This document shows, piece by piece, positions 50,603 through 59,139 of a stretch of 64,000 nt of DNA (within the stretch, counting starts at the first letter, position 1; each line of letters starts with the position of its first letter). The notes beneath the pieces are model-generated. The model worked only from the letters and a program-made list of their open reading frames with translations, was not told the DNA's origin and made no database searches. Both the position numbers and the translations under genes were made by a program. This stretch comes from Bordetella genomosp. 9 (GTDB lineage Bacteria; Pseudomonadota; Gammaproteobacteria; Burkholderiales; Burkholderiaceae_B), in contig NZ_NEVJ01000003.1 in assembly GCF_002261425.1 (NCBI RefSeq), positions 682,001-746,000 of the forward strand, in the 5' to 3' direction.

Positions 50603-51337
50603 CTACGCCTGGCCGCGCCGCAGCAGTGCCTGGATGTAGTGGCCGGCTTCGAGGATGTCGCAGCGGATGGCGCGCGCCGTGGCGTCGGCGTCGTTGCGGG
50701 CCAGGGCCTCGACGGCTTCGGCGTGGTAGTCCATGCGCTTCAGGTACGGGACGTATTCCGGCAGCACCAGGTTCAGGACCGGACCGCAGCGCAGCCACAG
50801 GGTTTCGATGGCGTCCTCGATGATGTCCATGCCGCTCAGCGCATAGATGTGGAAGTGGAAGCGGCGATGGACCTCCAGGTAGCCCTGGTGTCCGTCCACA
50901 TCGATCAGGCGCTTCATGTCGGCCAGCAGGCCGCGTAGCGTCGCGATGTCCTCTGGCGTCGCGTGGGCGGCGGCTTCCTGGGCCGCCCGGCCTTCCAGTT
51001 CGGCCCGCATGATCAGCAGTTGGTGCAGCTGGGTCGCGTCGACTTCGGGCACGACCGCGCCGCCGCCCTGCCCGCCCGTGCCGCGCCGCAGGATGCGTTC
51101 GGCCACCAGGTGGTTCACGGCATCGCGCACCGGCGTCAGGCTGATGCCCAATTCCGCCGCCACATCGCGCAGCAGGATGCGGTGGCCGGGTTCGTAGCGG
51201 CCGGACAGCAAGGCCTCGCGCAGCGCCGCATAGGCCCGATCCCACAAGGTTTCACGCTCGATCGGCTGCAGCGGCGCCGGCTTCACCGGCGTGCGCGCCG
51301 GGCCGGCTGCCGCGCCGGCGGCTTTGACTGGGGACAT
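50603..51337 (-). CDS. GntR family regulator, FCD (FadR-like) type
   Basis: 244 residues: N-terminal GntR winged helix-turn-helix (TLWDRAYAALREALLSGRYEPGH with recognition helix near GISLTPVRDAVNHL, about 29-75) and a C-terminal FCD ligand domain with metal-site-like His and Asp residues in FHFHIYAL. Divergent from the Bug/enolase/FAH operon at 51534, with a palindromic box in the gap. It probably senses a hydroxy or sugar acid and controls that operon. Confidence 0.9.
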   Translation of the reverse strand: MSPVKAAGAAAGPARTPVKPAPLQPIERETLWDRAYAALREALLSGRYEPGHRILLRDVAAELGISLTPVRDAVNHLVAERILRRGTGGQGGGAVVPEVDATQLHQLLIMRAELEGRAAQEAAAHATPEDIATLRGLLADMKRLIDVDGHQGYLEVHRRFHFHIYALSGMDIIEDAIETLWLRCGPVLNLVLPEYVPYLKRMDYHAEAVEALARNDADATARAIRCDILEAGHYIQALLRRGQA

Positions 51338-51442
51338 CTCCCACCCTTCCTGGATCGTTGGATCCGCCTATTTTCGCACCTCGGACCGCCAGGCGCTTGC
51401 CTCGCGACGGGTCGTCATTCTCCACCAAAACGGCGATTGTTA

Positions 51443-51456
51443 TTTGTTATAACGAA
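51443..51456. promoter_or_regulatory. GntR/FCD operator
   Basis: TTTGTTATAACGAA with the perfect core GTTATAAC, in the divergent space between the FCD regulator (start 51337) and the Bug gene (start 51534). FCD regulators recognise TNGTNNNACNA-type dyads, to which TTGTTATAAC is a fair match. The site lies 106 and 78 bases from the two starts. Confidence 0.5.
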
Positions 51457-51533
51457 TGATAGTATGCCCTGGAAACGTCGGCCAGAGAGCCACGTCACGC
51501 GCCGTCCACGGCGCTCATACGGAGGAGACCCGC

Positions 51534-52502
51534 ATGTCCTTGCTAACCCGATTGGCAGGCGCCCTGGCCTGCGCCTGCGCGGTAACGGCAGCCACCGCCG
51601 CATCCGACAACTTCCCCGACCGCCCCATCCGCTTCATCGTTCCCTGGAACGCGGGCGGCTCCAACGACATCGCCGCGCGCGAGCTGCAGCAGATCATCGG
51701 TGAACAGCAGAAGATCACCGTCGTCGTCGAAAACGCCCCCGGCGCGACGGGCGCGATCGGCCTGGGCAAGGTCGTCGCCGCCGCGCCCGATGGCTACGTC
51801 GTCGGCATGGGCACCAGCTCGACGCTGGCGCAGATCGCGCAAAACCTGACCCCGCTGCGCAACGAACAGTTCGCCCACATCGCCCGCGTATCGACCGACC
51901 CGCTGATGCTGCTCGTGTCCAGGGATGGACCAGCCAACCTGGAGCAGTTCCTGGCCCACATGAAGCAGAACCCCGGCAAGGTTTCCATCGGCACGCCCGG
52001 CACCAACAACCTCAACCACATCTTTGCCGAGATGACGGCGCGCGCGGCCGGCGTGGCCTACGTGAACGTGCCCTACCCCGGCGGTTCGCGCGTCATCGCC
52101 GACCTGGCGGGCAAGCAGATCCAGGCCGCGGTGCTCAAGCCTTCGGAAAGCAAGCCGCAGATCGACGCCGGCTACGTCAGGCCCATCGGCGTCTTCGGCA
52201 ACGAGCGCCTGCAGGTCTATCCCGACGTCCCCACGTTCAAGGAGAAAGGCTACGACGTTTATCCCTACGGGCCGCTCGTGCAGATGGCCTACGTCGTGGC
52301 GCCGGCCGGCGTGTCGCCCGAGGTGCGCAAGCGCCTGGTCGACATCTTCTCCAAGGCCATCCAGAGCGAGAAGTTCAGGACCTTCGCGCAGCAGAACGGT
52401 TTCCTGGTCGACGACATGAAGGGCCAGGCCCTGGACGACGAAGTCCGCAACGTGCAGGCCACGCTGAACAGCGTGGCTACCAAGGTATTCAAGCCGCAAT
52501 GA
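51534..52502 (+). CDS. Bug/TctC-type periplasmic receptor
   Basis: 322-residue Bug receptor, start at 51534 with GGAGGAGA 7 bases upstream. Signal peptide MSLLTRLAGALACACAVTAATAA; then FPDRPIRFIVPWNAGGSND, VVVENAPGATGA and a Bug-type YVNVPYPGGSRV. First gene of the operon Bug, enolase-family, FAH, 2-hydroxyacid dehydrogenase, enolase-family. Confidence 0.92.
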   Translation: MSLLTRLAGALACACAVTAATAASDNFPDRPIRFIVPWNAGGSNDIAARELQQIIGEQQKITVVVENAPGATGAIGLGKVVAAAPDGYVVGMGTSSTLAQIAQNLTPLRNEQFAHIARVSTDPLMLLVSRDGPANLEQFLAHMKQNPGKVSIGTPGTNNLNHIFAEMTARAAGVAYVNVPYPGGSRVIADLAGKQIQAAVLKPSESKPQIDAGYVRPIGVFGNERLQVYPDVPTFKEKGYDVYPYGPLVQMAYVVAPAGVSPEVRKRLVDIFSKAIQSEKFRTFAQQNGFLVDDMKGQALDDEVRNVQATLNSVATKVFKPQ

Positions 52503-52509
52503 GGAAACA

Positions 52510-53652
52510 ATGAGCACGATCAAGAAAGTGACCTGCCACGTGGTGGCCGCGCCCGTCGAACGGCCCTTTACGTCCTCGCGCGGCTGGCTGTACAAGACGC
52601 GCGGCTCCTGCATCGTCGAAATCGAAACCAGCGACGGCGTGGTCGGCTGGGGCGAGTGCTACGGCCCCGCGCAGGTGTCGCGCGCCTATATCGAATCGCA
52701 ATACGGACCGCGCATCGTCGGCCGCGACGCCTTCGACGTCGAAGTGATCTGGGAAGACCTCTACAACCGCATCAAGGACTACGGCAATTCCGGCATGGCG
52801 ATCTCGGCGCTCAGCGGCATCGATATCGCGCTGTGGGACATCATCGGCAAGGTCTGCGGCAAGCCGGTCCACAAGCTGATCGGCGGCGCGCACCGCACCG
52901 AAGTGCAGTCCTATGCGACGGGCCTTTACTTCATCGACATGGATCGCCTGATCGAAGAGGCGGTGGAAGAAGCCAGGGACTACGTCGACCAGGGATTCCA
53001 GGCCATCAAGATGAAGATCGGCCTGGGATCGCCCAAGCTGGATATCCAGCGCGTGGCGGCGGTGCGCGAAGCCATCGGCGACGATATCCGCCTGATGGTG
53101 GACGCCAACCACTGCTTCACCGTGCCGGCCGCCATCCGCCTGGGCCGCGAACTGGAACAGTTGAACGTCGAATGGTTCGAGGAGCCGATCTCGCCGGAAG
53201 ACCTGGACGGGTATGTGGAAGTGACGCGGGCGCTGGACATGGCGGTGGCCGGCGGGGAAAACGAATTCACCCGCTGGGGCTTCCGCGACATCGTGACCCG
53301 CAAGGCCATGGACATCGTGCAGCCGGACGTGTGCGCGGCCGGCGGCATCAGCGAATGCCGCAAGATCGCCGCCCTGGCGCTGGCGCACGGCGTGGAGTGC
53401 GTGCCGCATGCCTGGGGTTCGGCGATCGGCCTGGCGGCCACGCTGCATTTCCTGGCCGCCCTGCCCGACCAGCCGCCCAGCTTCCGCCCCATGCCGCCGC
53501 TGCTGGAGTTCGAGCAGTGCGAAAACCCCTTCCGCGACCTGCTGACCGTCGAACCCATCGTGCAGCAGCGTGGCGTGGTGCGCATCCCCACCGGCGCGGG
53601 ACTCGGCATCGAGGTCAAGCGCGAGGTGCTCGACCGTTACCGCGTGGCCTGA
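52510..53652 (+). CDS. mandelate racemase/muconate lactonizing family enzyme (enolase superfamily)
   Basis: 380 residues, starting seven bases after the Bug stop with GAGGAAACA before the ATG. KxK pair in AIKMKIGLG; metal ligands in MVDANHCF, EEPISPEDL and AGGENEFTRWG; the general-base His is in VPHAWGSAIGL. The layout is like gluconate/fuconate-type dehydratases of the family. It would yield a 2-keto-3-deoxy acid for the FAH-type hydrolase or the class II aldolase. Confidence 0.9.
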   Translation: MSTIKKVTCHVVAAPVERPFTSSRGWLYKTRGSCIVEIETSDGVVGWGECYGPAQVSRAYIESQYGPRIVGRDAFDVEVIWEDLYNRIKDYGNSGMAISALSGIDIALWDIIGKVCGKPVHKLIGGAHRTEVQSYATGLYFIDMDRLIEEAVEEARDYVDQGFQAIKMKIGLGSPKLDIQRVAAVREAIGDDIRLMVDANHCFTVPAAIRLGRELEQLNVEWFEEPISPEDLDGYVEVTRALDMAVAGGENEFTRWGFRDIVTRKAMDIVQPDVCAAGGISECRKIAALALAHGVECVPHAWGSAIGLAATLHFLAALPDQPPSFRPMPPLLEFEQCENPFRDLLTVEPIVQQRGVVRIPTGAGLGIEVKREVLDRYRVA

Positions 53653-53659
53653 GATCCCT

Positions 53660-54553
53660 ATGCGATTCGTATCCTTCCATCGCGGCGATGGCCGTGTGGT
53701 GCCGGGTTTCATCGACGACCGGGCCGGCGAACCCTGCGTCGTGGACGTGACGCTGCCCGGCGGCGACGCGTGGGCCGCCGCCTTGCCGGCCGACATGCAG
53801 TCCTGGGTCGAGATGGACCTGGAGCGGCTGGCGGCGCGGCTGCGCGACTGCGCTTTTTCCGCGGCGGCGCGCATCCCGCTGGCGGACGCGCGGCTGGCCG
53901 CGCCGCTGCCCCGTCCGGGCAAGATCGTCGGCGCCGCCTTCAACTACCACGACGCCCTGAAGGAACGCGGCATGCCGCCGCCCGATACGCCGGTGATCTT
54001 CATCAAGTCGGGACGCACGGTGATCGGGCCCGGCGACCCCGTGCGCCTGGCGCCGGACGTGGGCAACGTCACCTACGAAGCGGAGCTGGCGGTGGTGATC
54101 GGCCGTACGGCCCTGCGCATCGACGCGGCGCGGGCCATGGAGCACGTCGCCGGCTACCTGACGCTGAACGACGTCAGCGCCAGCGATATGGTGCGCGCGG
54201 ACAAGGCCTTCGTGCGCGGCAAGAACCAGCCCACCTTCTGCCCCTGCGGCCCGTGGATCGCCACGCCCGGCGACGTGCCCGCGCCCGGCGCGCTGGGCGT
54301 CACCTTGACGCTGGACGGCACGGTGCGGCAGTCGGGCAATACCGCGGACCTGGTATTCGGCATCGCCGAGCTCATCGCGTATGCGTCCACCCAGATGCCG
54401 CTGGATCCAGGCGATATCATTGCCACGGGCACGCCCGCAGGCGTAGCCATCTCCCACCAACCCGCGGCATGGCTGCGGCCCGGCTCGACGATGATCGCCG
54501 AAGTCCAGGGCCTGGGCGCGCTGCGCACCCCGATTCTTGCAAGCGAGTCCTGA
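53660..54553 (+). CDS. fumarylacetoacetate hydrolase family protein
   Basis: 297-residue FAH-fold enzyme from the ATG at 53660 (MRFVSFHRGDG), 7 bases after the previous stop. The FAH core is GAAFNYHDALKERGMPPPDTP, with metal ligands in YEAELAVVIGR and LNDVSASDMVRADK, then GKNQPTFCPCGPWIA. Members cleave C-C bonds of diketo acids or dehydrate/hydrate 2-keto-3-deoxy acids. It shares its last base with the next start (TGATG). Confidence 0.9.
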   Translation: MRFVSFHRGDGRVVPGFIDDRAGEPCVVDVTLPGGDAWAAALPADMQSWVEMDLERLAARLRDCAFSAAARIPLADARLAAPLPRPGKIVGAAFNYHDALKERGMPPPDTPVIFIKSGRTVIGPGDPVRLAPDVGNVTYEAELAVVIGRTALRIDAARAMEHVAGYLTLNDVSASDMVRADKAFVRGKNQPTFCPCGPWIATPGDVPAPGALGVTLTLDGTVRQSGNTADLVFGIAELIAYASTQMPLDPGDIIATGTPAGVAISHQPAAWLRPGSTMIAEVQGLGALRTPILASES

Positions 54554-55509
54554 TGAACGCCAAACCCATCGTGTTGCTGACCAGCGCCATCCATCCCGAC
54601 GAACACGCCCGCCTGGCCGGGCATGCGACTGTGCAGGTGGCGCCGGACGCCAAGCCCGCCACGCTGAACGCCGCGGCCGCCGATGCGGTGGGCATCATCG
54701 TGCGCAATCCCCTGCCGGCCGATATCTTCGACCACGCGCCGCATCTGAAGGGTGTAGTGCGCCACGGCGTCGGCCTGGACATGATTCCGATGGATGCCGC
54801 CAACCGGCATCGCGTGCCGGTCGCCAACATTCCCGGCGCCAATACGGCGTCGGTGGTCGAGTACTGCCTGGCATCCATACTGCATCTGCGGCGGCGGCTG
54901 GCGCAGGTCGACGCCATGCTGCGCACGCAGGGCTGGGCGCCGGCGCGCGCCTTCGGCGAAGCCGGCGACGAGTTGGCCGGCGCCACGCTGGGCATCGTGG
55001 GCGTGGGTGCGATCGGCAGCCGCCTGGCCGCGTTGGCGCAGGCGCTGGACATGCGGGTGCTCGGCTTGACGCGGCGTCCGGAAACCCTGCCTGCCGGCGT
55101 GCAGGCGGTCGACAAGGCCACGCTGATGCGCGAGGCCGACGTGATCGTGCTGGCCTGCCCCTTGAACGAACAGACGCGCGGCTTGATCGACGCGCAGGCG
55201 CTGGCGCTGGCCAAGCCGGGTGCGCTGCTGATCAATGTTTCGCGCGGCCCCGTGATCGATACGGCCGCGTTGACGGCAGCCTTGCGCGAGGGCCGCCTGG
55301 GCGGCGCCGCGCTGGACGTGCATGACGTGCAGCCGATCCCCGCCGACGCGGAAATCCTGCAACAGTCCGGGGTATTGCTGACCCCGCACATGGCGGGCTC
55401 CACCACCGCCAGCATGCGCCGCATGAGCCGGGGCGCCGTGGATGAAATGCTGCGCATCCTGCGCGGGGAAGCGCCGCTGAACTGGGTGAACAAGGCCGAA
55501 GTCGCCTAG
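54553..55509 (+). CDS. D-isomer-specific 2-hydroxyacid dehydrogenase with altered catalytic Glu
   Basis: 318 residues from the ATG at 54553, coupled to the FAH gene (TGATG). Rossmann motif GVGAIGSRLAA; Arg in INVSRGPVID and His in TPHMAGSTTAS are kept. Where the other two dehydrogenases in the window have DVFExEP, this one reads DVHDVQP, so the usual catalytic Glu position is Gln. It could be slower, have another substrate, or use a different proton relay. Confidence 0.88.
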   Translation: MNAKPIVLLTSAIHPDEHARLAGHATVQVAPDAKPATLNAAAADAVGIIVRNPLPADIFDHAPHLKGVVRHGVGLDMIPMDAANRHRVPVANIPGANTASVVEYCLASILHLRRRLAQVDAMLRTQGWAPARAFGEAGDELAGATLGIVGVGAIGSRLAALAQALDMRVLGLTRRPETLPAGVQAVDKATLMREADVIVLACPLNEQTRGLIDAQALALAKPGALLINVSRGPVIDTAALTAALREGRLGGAALDVHDVQPIPADAEILQQSGVLLTPHMAGSTTASMRRMSRGAVDEMLRILRGEAPLNWVNKAEVA

Positions 55510-55545
55510 CCGCCGCGCGCCATGTCGACCGGGCAAGGACAGCGG

Positions 55546-55601
55546 CGGCGAAGGCGATGAAGGCAAAGGCGAAGCAAAAGACGAAGACGAAGAAAACGAG
55601 A
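55546..55601. repeat. purine-rich low-complexity leader
   Basis: About 56 bases made almost entirely of A and G (with C in GAAGG/AAGCA/ACGAAG-type units) before the third enolase-family gene. In one frame it codes for a Lys-rich run, but the ATG at 55620 with GGAGG just upstream is the likely start. It may be an expanded leader affecting mRNA structure. Confidence 0.6.
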
Positions 55602-55619
55602 GGACGACTGGAGGAACAC

Positions 55620-56762
55620 ATGCGCATCACCGACATCAAGGCCGTACCTATTTCCTTTCCCGTGCCGGAAAACAAATCCGTGCGGCTGGGCATCGGCCGC
55701 AGCGTCAAGCGCGACGCCGTGCTGGTGTGCGTGGACACGGATGAAGGCGTCACCGGCTGGGGCGAAGCGCACCATGGGCGCTGTCCCGGCGCCATCGCCA
55801 GGCTGATCGACACCACCATCCGTGAACTGGTCCTGGGCATGGACCCGCGCGACGTCAGCGGCGTCACCGCGCGCGTGCTGAAAATGCAATTCGCCAGCCA
55901 TGGCATGGGCGCCGCATCCGCGCTGGCGCTGAGCGGCCTGGACCTGGCCCTGTGGGATATCCGTTGCCAGCTGACCGGCTGGCCGCTGTACCGCCTGCTG
56001 GGGGGCGCGGCCAAGCCCATCAAGGCCTATGCCGGCGGCATCGCGCTGGGCTGGCAGGCGCCGGAAAGCCTGGCGCAGGAAGCGTTGGGGCTGGTGGAGC
56101 AAGGCTACCGGGCGCTGAAGCTGCGCGTGGGCGATACGCCCGCGCGCGACATCGCGCGCGTGCAGGCCGTGCGCGCGGCGGTGGGCGCGGACGTCGACAT
56201 CCTGGTCGACGCCAATACCAACTACAGCATCGAGGACGTGCGCCGCGTGATGCCGGCTTACGAGGATTGCCAGGTGATCTGGCTGGAAGAACCCTTCCCC
56301 GCCCATGACCACCAGGCCTACGCCACCGCCGCCAGGCTGGGCCGCGTGCCGCTGGCGGCCGGCGAAAACCACTACACCCGCTACGAGTTCGGTCCCCTGC
56401 TGCAATCGGGCAGCGTGGGCTACGTGCAGCCCGACCTGTCCAAGGTGGGCGGCGTCACGGAAGCGATGCGGGTGGCGGCCATGGCGGCGGCGCTGAAGCT
56501 GTCGGTGAATCCGCATACCTCGGCGACGGCCATCAATATGGCGAACTCCATCCATTACCTGTGCGCGGTGGACAACCCCGGGTATTTCGAGGCGGACGTC
56601 ACCGCCTTGAACCCGTTCCGCGATGAGATGATGGACCGCGCGCCCTACACGCTGGACCAGAACGGCTGCGTGCAGCCGCATGAGGGCGTGGGCATAGGCT
56701 TGCGCATCGACGCGGCATTCCTGGCGGCGCATCCGCTGATCGAAGGGCCTTGCTACGTGTGA
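55620..56762 (+). CDS. mandelate racemase/muconate lactonizing family enzyme with KxR motif
   Basis: 380 residues from the ATG at 55620 with GGAGG nine bases upstream. The TIM barrel has ALKLRVGDTP, so the second Lys of the usual KxK pair is Arg; metal ligands are in LVDANTNYS, EEPFPAHDHQ and AAGENHYTRY, and the His is in NPHTSATA. KxR occurs in some dehydratases and racemases of the superfamily, so it need not be inactive. Last gene of the operon that starts at 51534. Confidence 0.88.
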   Translation: MRITDIKAVPISFPVPENKSVRLGIGRSVKRDAVLVCVDTDEGVTGWGEAHHGRCPGAIARLIDTTIRELVLGMDPRDVSGVTARVLKMQFASHGMGAASALALSGLDLALWDIRCQLTGWPLYRLLGGAAKPIKAYAGGIALGWQAPESLAQEALGLVEQGYRALKLRVGDTPARDIARVQAVRAAVGADVDILVDANTNYSIEDVRRVMPAYEDCQVIWLEEPFPAHDHQAYATAARLGRVPLAAGENHYTRYEFGPLLQSGSVGYVQPDLSKVGGVTEAMRVAAMAAALKLSVNPHTSATAINMANSIHYLCAVDNPGYFEADVTALNPFRDEMMDRAPYTLDQNGCVQPHEGVGIGLRIDAAFLAAHPLIEGPCYV

Positions 56763-56774
56763 GGAGACTGGCGC

Positions 56775-56818
56775 GCATCTGGACGGCGGCCTATGAAGCA
56801 CGGCATCTGGACGGCGGC
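56775..56818. repeat. 16-bp direct repeat
   Basis: GCATCTGGACGGCGGC at 56775-56790 and 56803-56818, a 28-base period, between the enolase-family stop and the large dyad. Function unknown; could be a slippage duplication or a second regulator site. Confidence 0.6.
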
Positions 56819-56823
56819 ATAGC

Positions 56824-56861
56824 TATTTCGTAGAATGAAATCAATTTCATTCTACGAAATA
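56824..56861. promoter_or_regulatory. 38-bp near-perfect palindrome, probable IclR-family operator
   Basis: Arms TATTTCGTAGAATGAAAT (56824-56841) and its exact reverse complement (56844-56861) with only CA between. It ends eight bases before the MmgE/PrpD ATG, so a bound protein would block transcription start and ribosome entry. The GAATGAAAT..ATTTCATTC core resembles IclR-family sites, and an IclR gene lies directly downstream at 58282. It lacks a T-run and is not a typical terminator. Confidence 0.72.
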
Positions 56862-56869
56862 CCGCCGCG

Positions 56870-58261
56870 ATGCATCCCATTCCCGAAGACACGCTGGTCC
56901 GGCACGTCCTGTCGCTGCAGACGCGCCCGGTTTCGCCGGCCACCCGGCAGCGCCTGGCGCAGGCCCTGCTGGACTGGTACACCGCGGGCTGGTCCGGCAT
57001 GCCGCTGGATGCGGCCAGCCGACTGCGCGGACTGGCGCTGCGGTGCCACCCAGGCGCCGGCACGGCGGCGGTGTTCGGCGGCACGCCCGACGGCGGTACC
57101 GGCGCGGGCATGAACGCCATGGCGGCCGCGTTCGCCAATGCCGGCATCGCGCACCTGCGCGAGATCGACGACGCGCATCGGGCGGCCATGCTGCATCCCG
57201 GCATCGTCGCAGTCTCTCCCGTGCTGGCCCTGGCGGCCGAACGGCACGTCACGCAGCGGCGCGCGGCCGACGCCATCATCGCGGGCTATGAAGTATCCCT
57301 GCGCGTGGGCGAAGCCCTGGGCACGCGGCACGCGGCCAATTTCCACGCCACCGCGACCGCGGGCGCGCTGGGCGCCGCGGCGGCCGCCGGCGTGGCGTTG
57401 GGACTGACGGCCGGACAATTGCACCACGCGCTGGGCATCGCCGCCACGCAGGCCGCCGGCCTGTGGCAGCTGGTGGACGACAATGCGCACGAATCGAAAT
57501 CGCTGCATCCGGCCATGGCGGTGCGCAACGGGCTGACGGCGGCCCATGCCGCGCAGGCCGGATTTCCCGGCGCGCGCGCCTTCTTCACCGGCAAGCGCGG
57601 CATGTATGCCCTGCTGGCCGGCGACGGCGACATCGCCGCGCTGGACGGCGCATGCGACGCGCCGGAGCGCATCAACACCGCCACCATCAAGGCCTGGCCC
57701 TGCTGCGCGCAGTTGTTCACGCCGCTGGATGCGGCGCAGGAACTGCGGCAGGAACATGCCGTGCGGGCCGAGGACATCGCCGCCGTCGAAGTGACGATAT
57801 TCCCGCACGCCCTGAAGATCGCCGGCGTGCACTGGCCTGCCAAGCCGGCCGAGGCGGCCTTCTGCCTGCGCTACGTCGTGGCGCGCGTGCTGATGACGGG
57901 GAGCCTGACCATCGAGGACATGGAAGCGCCCGACCTGGATTCGGCGGCCTTGCTCGCGCTGGCCGAGCGGATCACGGTGAAGACCGACGAGCAGTTCCAG
58001 CAGGTGTTCCCCCGCAAGCGGCCCGGACGCGTGACGCTGTCCATGCGGGATGGCAGGACCCTGAGCGCGCTGCGCGAACTGCGGCGCGGCGATCCTGAGC
58101 TGCCTTATGACTGGGCCGGGATGCTGGCCCGCATGCGTGCGTTCGCGCCCGCGATGGACGACCGCGCGGCCACGGCGATCGCCGCCTGGTGCGCGCGCCT
58201 GGCCGATCCGGCGCATGACGCCGAACGCTGCGATCCCGATCCCGCTCTGTTCACCGTGTAG
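56870..58261 (+). CDS. MmgE/PrpD family protein
   Basis: 463 residues. The family includes 2-methylcitrate dehydratase (PrpD), cis-aconitate decarboxylase and iminodisuccinate epimerase. Family segments are LDWYTAGWSGMPLDAA at the N-terminus, ADAIIAGYEVSLRVGEALG, HHALGIAATQAAGLWQLVDD and WPCCAQLFTPLDAAQELR. No Shine-Dalgarno is seen between the palindrome and the ATG at 56870. No methylcitrate-cycle genes are near. With the lyase at 60663 it may process a polycarboxylate or imino acid. Confidence 0.88.
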   Translation: MHPIPEDTLVRHVLSLQTRPVSPATRQRLAQALLDWYTAGWSGMPLDAASRLRGLALRCHPGAGTAAVFGGTPDGGTGAGMNAMAAAFANAGIAHLREIDDAHRAAMLHPGIVAVSPVLALAAERHVTQRRAADAIIAGYEVSLRVGEALGTRHAANFHATATAGALGAAAAAGVALGLTAGQLHHALGIAATQAAGLWQLVDDNAHESKSLHPAMAVRNGLTAAHAAQAGFPGARAFFTGKRGMYALLAGDGDIAALDGACDAPERINTATIKAWPCCAQLFTPLDAAQELRQEHAVRAEDIAAVEVTIFPHALKIAGVHWPAKPAEAAFCLRYVVARVLMTGSLTIEDMEAPDLDSAALLALAERITVKTDEQFQQVFPRKRPGRVTLSMRDGRTLSALRELRRGDPELPYDWAGMLARMRAFAPAMDDRAATAIAAWCARLADPAHDAERCDPDPALFTV

Positions 58262-58281
58262 GGGCCGGTAGAGACCAGCGT

Positions 58282-58986
58282 TCAGCGCGGCACCGTCGCC
58301 GAAAACCCCTGCGCGGCCAGTTCGGCGCGCACGATGTCGACCGCCTTCAACTGCGCCTGCTGGTTATGGCGCGACGCCAGTCCCAGCACCACCATCGAGC
58401 CGATGAACGTGCCGTCCGCCTCGAACACCGGCACCGCCACCGAGGCCATCTCGGCGACGCGTTCGGCGCGCGTCATCGCGTAGCCCTTTTCGCGTATGGT
58501 CTTCGCCTGCGGCGTATCGCCGCCCGTGAAGGCCAGCAGGATGTGCGCGGAAGATCCGCCGTCCTTCAGCGGGATCCTGGTGCCCACTTCCACGTGATGC
58601 CGGACCTCCTGCAAGGTGTTCTCCCGGTACAGGCAGATGCGCTCGTCGCCGCTGCGCACGTAGAGCGCCGCGGTTTCGCCGGTCTGCCGCACCACATTGC
58701 GCAGCACCGGCTGGATGCGCGCGCCCACGTCGAACGTCTGCCGGTACAGCATCCCCAGATGCAGCGTGGCCGGTCCCAGCGCGTAGCTGCCGCTCTCGAA
58801 GCGGTGGATGAGGCGCGCGCGCACCAGCACGCCCAGCAGCCTCAACAGCGTGGCCTTGTCCAGGCCGGTCCGTTCGGCGAGCTCGCCCAGCGACAGCTGC
58901 AGCGCGTCGGCGCCGAAGCTTTCCAGGATGCTGATGCCGCGTTCGAGCACGCCGACAGGCGGCGTAGGGATGTTTTTGCTTGACAC
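58282..58986 (-). CDS. IclR family transcriptional regulator
   Basis: 234 residues: helix-turn-helix at about 14-65 (GVLERGISILESFG, LSLGELAERTGLDKATLLRLLGVL) and a C-terminal effector domain with LGPATLHLGMLYRQ and VAVPVFEADGTFIGSMVVLG. It lies convergent with the MmgE/PrpD gene and divergent from the FAD dehydrogenase. It is the likely regulator binding the 38-bp dyad at 56824-56861. Its own upstream region (58987-59139) is AT-rich and holds its promoter, with no clear match to that dyad. Confidence 0.9.
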   Translation of the reverse strand: MSSKNIPTPPVGVLERGISILESFGADALQLSLGELAERTGLDKATLLRLLGVLVRARLIHRFESGSYALGPATLHLGMLYRQTFDVGARIQPVLRNVVRQTGETAALYVRSGDERICLYRENTLQEVRHHVEVGTRIPLKDGGSSAHILLAFTGGDTPQAKTIREKGYAMTRAERVAEMASVAVPVFEADGTFIGSMVVLGLASRHNQQAQLKAVDIVRAELAAQGFSATVPR

Positions 58987-59139
58987 GTTGAATCCCTGCT
59001 CCTATATTTTCGCTCAATAAAACCTATTTTAACCAATGAAACGACAGCGCGGTATCGCAATTACCGCCCTGTCCGCATCAGGAGACAAGTATCGCTTGCG
59101 GCGGCGCCTGAGCGGCCCGCGGCGAACGAGACACCCGCC

